Assembly: GCA_944470555.2 (NCBI GenBank) | Contig: OX104127.1 | Span: 89,118,708 to 89,182,707, forward strand | DNA from: Heterobilharzia americana | Lineage: Eukaryota; Platyhelminthes; Trematoda; Strigeidida; Schistosomatidae | Length of the DNA stretch: 64,000 nucleotides | Direction: 5' to 3' | Part shown: positions 60,667 through 64,000 of the stretch, one piece after another | How positions within the stretch are numbered: the stretch's first letter is position 1 | How the letters are laid out: the number at the start of each line of letters is the position of its first letter | Translations under genes and position numbers: made by a program | The notes under the pieces: model-generated | What the model saw: the letters and a program-made list of their open reading frames with translations, nothing else | What the model was told of the DNA's origin: nothing | Databases searched by the model: none

Positions 60667-61097
60667 GACTTTAAAGGCCACCCTAACGACAACTTAAACA
60701 ATCAATCAGGTTTCGGTAATCAGGCTCAAAAAGTAGTTTTCAATAAAATATATAAGCCTAATTGGTTATTGCAGCAGTTGTCAGAGTGGCCTTTAAAACT
60801 GGCCCTCATAGGCGACTTTAGAGGCTACCCCAGCAACTGGTGTGATAACCAATTACTTCTCGTTATGGAAAAACTAGTTTTTTAGCCGAAATACTGGAAC
60901 CTGATTGGTTATCTCAACAGTTACTAAGGCGGTCTTTAAAGTCAATCATACTTCACGTGGATAACTGTAAAGGCCACCCTAACAACAACTGAAATAACCA
61001 ACTTGATTTTTCTGTTTTGTGAAAATCTCCCCTTCCAACCAAAATGGAGAAACTTAATTGGTTATTTCGTTGGTTGTTAGGGCGGCCTTTAAAGTCA
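60667..61097. repeat. Triplet of related foldback elements
   Basis: Three units (60667-60800, 60814-60943, 60963-61097), each with arms of the type GACTTTAAAGGCCACCCTAA ... TTAGGGCGGCCTTTAAAGTC around an AT-rich centre containing AATAACCAAT/ATTGGTTAT. Head-to-tail spacing about 148 bases. No transposase. Confidence 0.82.
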
Positions 61098-61649
61098 CCT
61101 GAAATAACAGATAAACGAATTAAAATAGAAGTGTAATTTGCCACAGGGACCAAGTTTTGTTGCTATATTACTAAGAGTATGCTTTTACTTAAGTTGGCTG
61201 CTTTCTTAATACCGGTAAACACGAACAGATCAAAGCTTTACGGCAGTTAAGATGTCACACATCGAATGATCAAGGTGAGTTCCTAAAGTATGTTTCATGC
61301 CTTACTTATTCCTACTTTTTCATGGCAATGCTCAAAAGATATTGAGTTAACCTTTGTAGGGTGAAACAAGCTCTGTGAGTGAACTATTTTGATAGCTACA
61401 CGACATCCAGTATGCCATACTGTTCTGCTATTTTCTGCCTTTTGTCAATTTTGTTTCTTTGACCTAAGTTTACCCCACTACCTTCATTTTTCATACCAAT
61501 TTATACGAACTGGTCAGTGAATAGTAAAAACGTCATGTCCTCATTACTGAATACTGATAAAAATCTGTCAAATAAGTCTACAGTTGAGAGAAATGATAAT
61601 GCAGAGAAGTATCTTTCCATGTTAAGAATTGATTGTTAGGAAGCCTTAT
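61098..61649. other. No recognised feature
   Basis: A splice-like block at 61230-61274 was considered and rejected. Confidence 0.4.
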
Positions 61650-61930
61650 TATCATTATTTGTCCCTTGAGTTCCTAGTGGAACATAGGACTTCATGTCTC
61701 CATTTCACTCTCTTCTCTGCAGTCTTTTCAACCTGGCGCCACGACTCTCCACAACCTTTCATTTCTTCTTCACACCATCTCCTCCATATCACCCTCGGCT
61801 CGGACGCCCAACTCGTCATTTGCCATATGGCTTCCACTCGAGGGTCTGGTCTGGCCTGGCCTGACACGTGATATCCCAAAATGGTCTTCAGAGTGTATGT
61901 CCAGTCCAGTTCAATCCATCCCCACTTTTT
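61650..61930 (-). mobile_element. LINE-A 3' fragment L13
   Basis: Minus strand WASEPRVIWRRWCEEEMKGC then VLCSTRNSRDK, with the 3' end near 61650. Truncated just upstream of the W-x-GHTLRR motif. Confidence 0.75.
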
Positions 61931-62344
61931 TCTGCCTCAGGAGTCATTAATAAAGTTTACTTAAAAGCAGGAGGAGACTCCTGTTCCCTTGATGACTTGA
62001 GCATATATCAGCGATAGCTGAAGAAACTTCATCATAAAACTGTTCACGTCACAAATGATCTCTTGTAGAAATCAACTATTTACAATAATGAGTTACTACA
62101 AACATCACCGATAATTGTTAGTAAGTAGTTAAGCTCTTAGTCAAAAGAATCCATGAGGCTGCAATGGGGAATGAGCAATCTGATTAGCATTGCAAAAAAT
62201 CACAAGACTAAGGTCATATACTATAGGCTCGTCAATAATATCATTAATCACCTTGTATATCATCATCTATAACATGCATTGTAATAATTGCACTTCTATA
62301 GTCCTCTGAGTAGTTAACAGTGATTACTAAATTTGACATTAATT

Positions 62345-63240
62345 TACGTGTAAAACTTGGGCATTGTGGTAAAATGTCATTCCATATAATATTTGTTTAT
62401 TTGATATATAGTGCACAGTGATACAGCATTATTTCCTTGATGACGACGTTCCAAGTATAAATTATTGCTCGTTGCTAGTTTTTAATAGATCCATCACCGC
62501 TTATTCTTTTTTTTGATAGTAATAAAATTTCCCATATCTCCAGTATAGGTGTTGTGTCATTCCTATTACATGTATTGATTACTGATTCGATCAACAACGA
62601 TGCAGTAATTAGTCTCTCTCTCTCTCTCCCCACCCAATTATATTGAACTTAAGTACAGTGGCTTTATCCCACCGTGTTGTGTAATTATGTACTTATTAAT
62701 GCATGCATTGTGATAGCTGAGTGTTTTTCTAGATTGTTGACGGGTCTGTCATTCATTCCTATGTTCGGCTAGTCTAGTTAATATCAACTAGGTAGTTTCA
62801 TCTTCTAATTATTGCATGGAATTTGGTAGATTAGATTATTTTGCCTAATTGAATCTGCCGGATGTTTAAGCCGACAAAGCTTATCTCTGAGTAAGTCTAT
62901 AGATTTAACTGCTGCCTTAATTTCAACCTTGTTGAGAATCCTACGTAAACTTTCTGATGTACCTTCCTTATAGGGTAACAAAATGGGGGCTGTGAATTTC
63001 TTTCTACTCGTGTTACTGTTATTATATCGGTTTTATGTGTTTATAGGGATTTCTTGGTAAACTGTAGAGGATAATTACTAATTGTTAACGCTTCTTTTAA
63101 GTGTTTAAATTCCTTGTTTAAGTCCTTGCACTGACTAGTCAGTTTTCTGGCTCTCTTATTATGACACTGGAATAAACCCGCCTAAATTGCATGCAGTGAC
63201 TGTGAGGTCAAATTAGCCGGTTGGCGTCAGTTAGATTAGC
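62345..63240 (-). mobile_element. Penelope-like element PLE-A2
   Basis: Same family as PLE-A1 by DNA: TAGATTAGATTATTTTGCC, GACAAAGCTTATCTCTGAG and ATGTACCTTCCTTATAGGGT parallel 40970-41120. The minus strand keeps NNLEKHSAITMHA (GIY-YIG part). Everything 5' of the thumb is missing. Confidence 0.72.
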
Positions 63241-63588
63241 AGGACATAGGAATTTAGCTAAATATAGAATGACAGACCCGAATAAGATCAACTATCTAGA
63301 AAAACACTCAGCTATCACAATGCATGCATTAATAAGTACATAATTACACAACACGGTGGGATAAAGCCACTGTACTTAAGTTCAATATAATTGGGTGGGG
63401 AGAGAGAGAGAGACTAATTACTGCATCGTTGTTGATCGAATCAGTACTCAACACATGTAATAGGAATGACGCAACACCTATACTAGAGATATGGGAAATT
63501 TTATTACTATCAAAAAAGAAGAATAAGCGGTGATGGAACTATTAAAAACTAGCAACGGGCAATAATTTATGCTTAGAACGTCATCAAG
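63241..63588 (+). mobile_element. Inverted 3' copy at the 5' side of PLE-A2
   Basis: Mirror of 62436-62767 with a few substitutions and one about 14-base insertion (x pairs with about 126022-x). Includes AATGCATGCATTAATAAGTA and the GA-rich run. Confidence 0.85.
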
Positions 63589-64000
63589 TAGTAAGTTGAC
63601 CTGCTTAACTCTTGGGCCACTAAAAAATTCTCTACCAAATAGATTCCATCAAATTATCCCCTTTCAGTTTGTTTTAATCTTTTAAACGTTTTCTGAACGC
63701 GTCATGTACTCTCGCGCGTTTTTTAAATGTTTTCGAACTTTCATTTCTCAAGCAAAAGAAAAACGCTACACTGATTAGAAATGGACTTATAAATGCTCAA
63801 AAATATAGCACATTACTATTCCTAGGATATCTGTATGGGAATGTAAATTTCTGTGCTGGCTGATTGAATTACCACCATCAAAATTTCACTCGATTTCGTG
63901 TTAATTTCCCATTGAAGAACAGATGCTAATGTAACACTAGCTGCCCGTTTGACGCTTATGCCTTCAATACTGTTATTATTAGTACTATACAGACATACTA
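63589..64000. other. No recognised feature
   Basis: AT-rich end of the window, nothing recognised. Confidence 0.45.

Noticed and set aside
60667..61097. Idea of a riboswitch-like or tandem regulatory RNA array.
   Set aside because: Units are simple imperfect palindromes with MITE-like ends; nothing suggests a ligand-binding core.
61230..61275. Possible exon between GAACAG and CAAG/gtgagt reading IKALRQLRCHTSNDQ.
   Set aside because: Wrong phase for exon 7, no polypyrimidine tract, and no PDE similarity.

Overview
The window is AT-rich, intron-dominated eukaryotic DNA with the repeat signature of a schistosome (Schistosoma or a close blood-fluke relative). Three things point there: tRNA-headed short repeats carrying hammerhead ribozymes (SM-alpha-like), degenerate RTE-like LINE copies of the schistosome 'endonuclease-reverse transcriptase' type, and several Penelope-like elements with GIY-YIG domains. 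The species cannot be fixed from the sequence alone. No rRNA gene, CRISPR array or intact mobile-element gene is seen.

A single gene appears to span most of the window on the + strand: a PDE8-like high-affinity 3',5'-cyclic-nucleotide phosphodiesterase. Seven exons (about 9.6, 20.0, 32.4, 38.5, 48.0, 55.7 and 57.4 kb) have AG/GT borders. Their phases chain 0-0, 0-2, 2-1, 1-0, 0-0, 0-1, 1-2 without a stop. A weak eighth exon follows at 57.66 kb. Exons at 38.5-57.5 kb match the PDE8 linker and the entry to the catalytic domain (WDFNIFDLE). The two 5' exons are joined by phase only. PAS/REC exons and the HD catalytic core are not seen and probably lie outside the window.

The introns (1.6 to 12 kb) are filled with dead retroelements. 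LINE-A copies lie at 0-0.7, 1.0-1.9, 10.8-12.2, 21.4-22.1, 24.2-25.7, 33.9-34.8, 36.2-37.1, 38.3, 48.7, 49.6-50.5, 52.0-53.9, 58.4-59.1 and 61.7-61.9 kb. LINE-B fragments lie at 5, 7.5, 12.5 and 15.5 kb. Penelope-like fragments lie at 3.6-4.9, 16.0, 31.7-32.2, 40.4-42.3, 46.4-47.7, 59.3-59.9 and 62.3-63.6 kb. Two ribozyme-bearing SINE families are scattered throughout: HHR-1 (SM-alpha-like) and HHR-2 (a second family with its own tRNA-like head). Short foldback elements sit at 55.3 kb and as a triplet at 60.7-61.1 kb.

The most striking theme is inversion. Near-identical inverted LINE arms occur at 0-1.6, 5-8 and 33.4-37.6 kb. Three Penelope-like copies carry an inverted copy of their own 3' end at their 5' side. 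Ribozyme SINEs repeatedly sit back-to-back (minus copy, then plus copy). The best candidate for something little described is the HHR-2 family: Pol III-type boxes followed by a canonical hammerhead core with a self-complementary mini stem III, in sense and antisense copies inside one gene.
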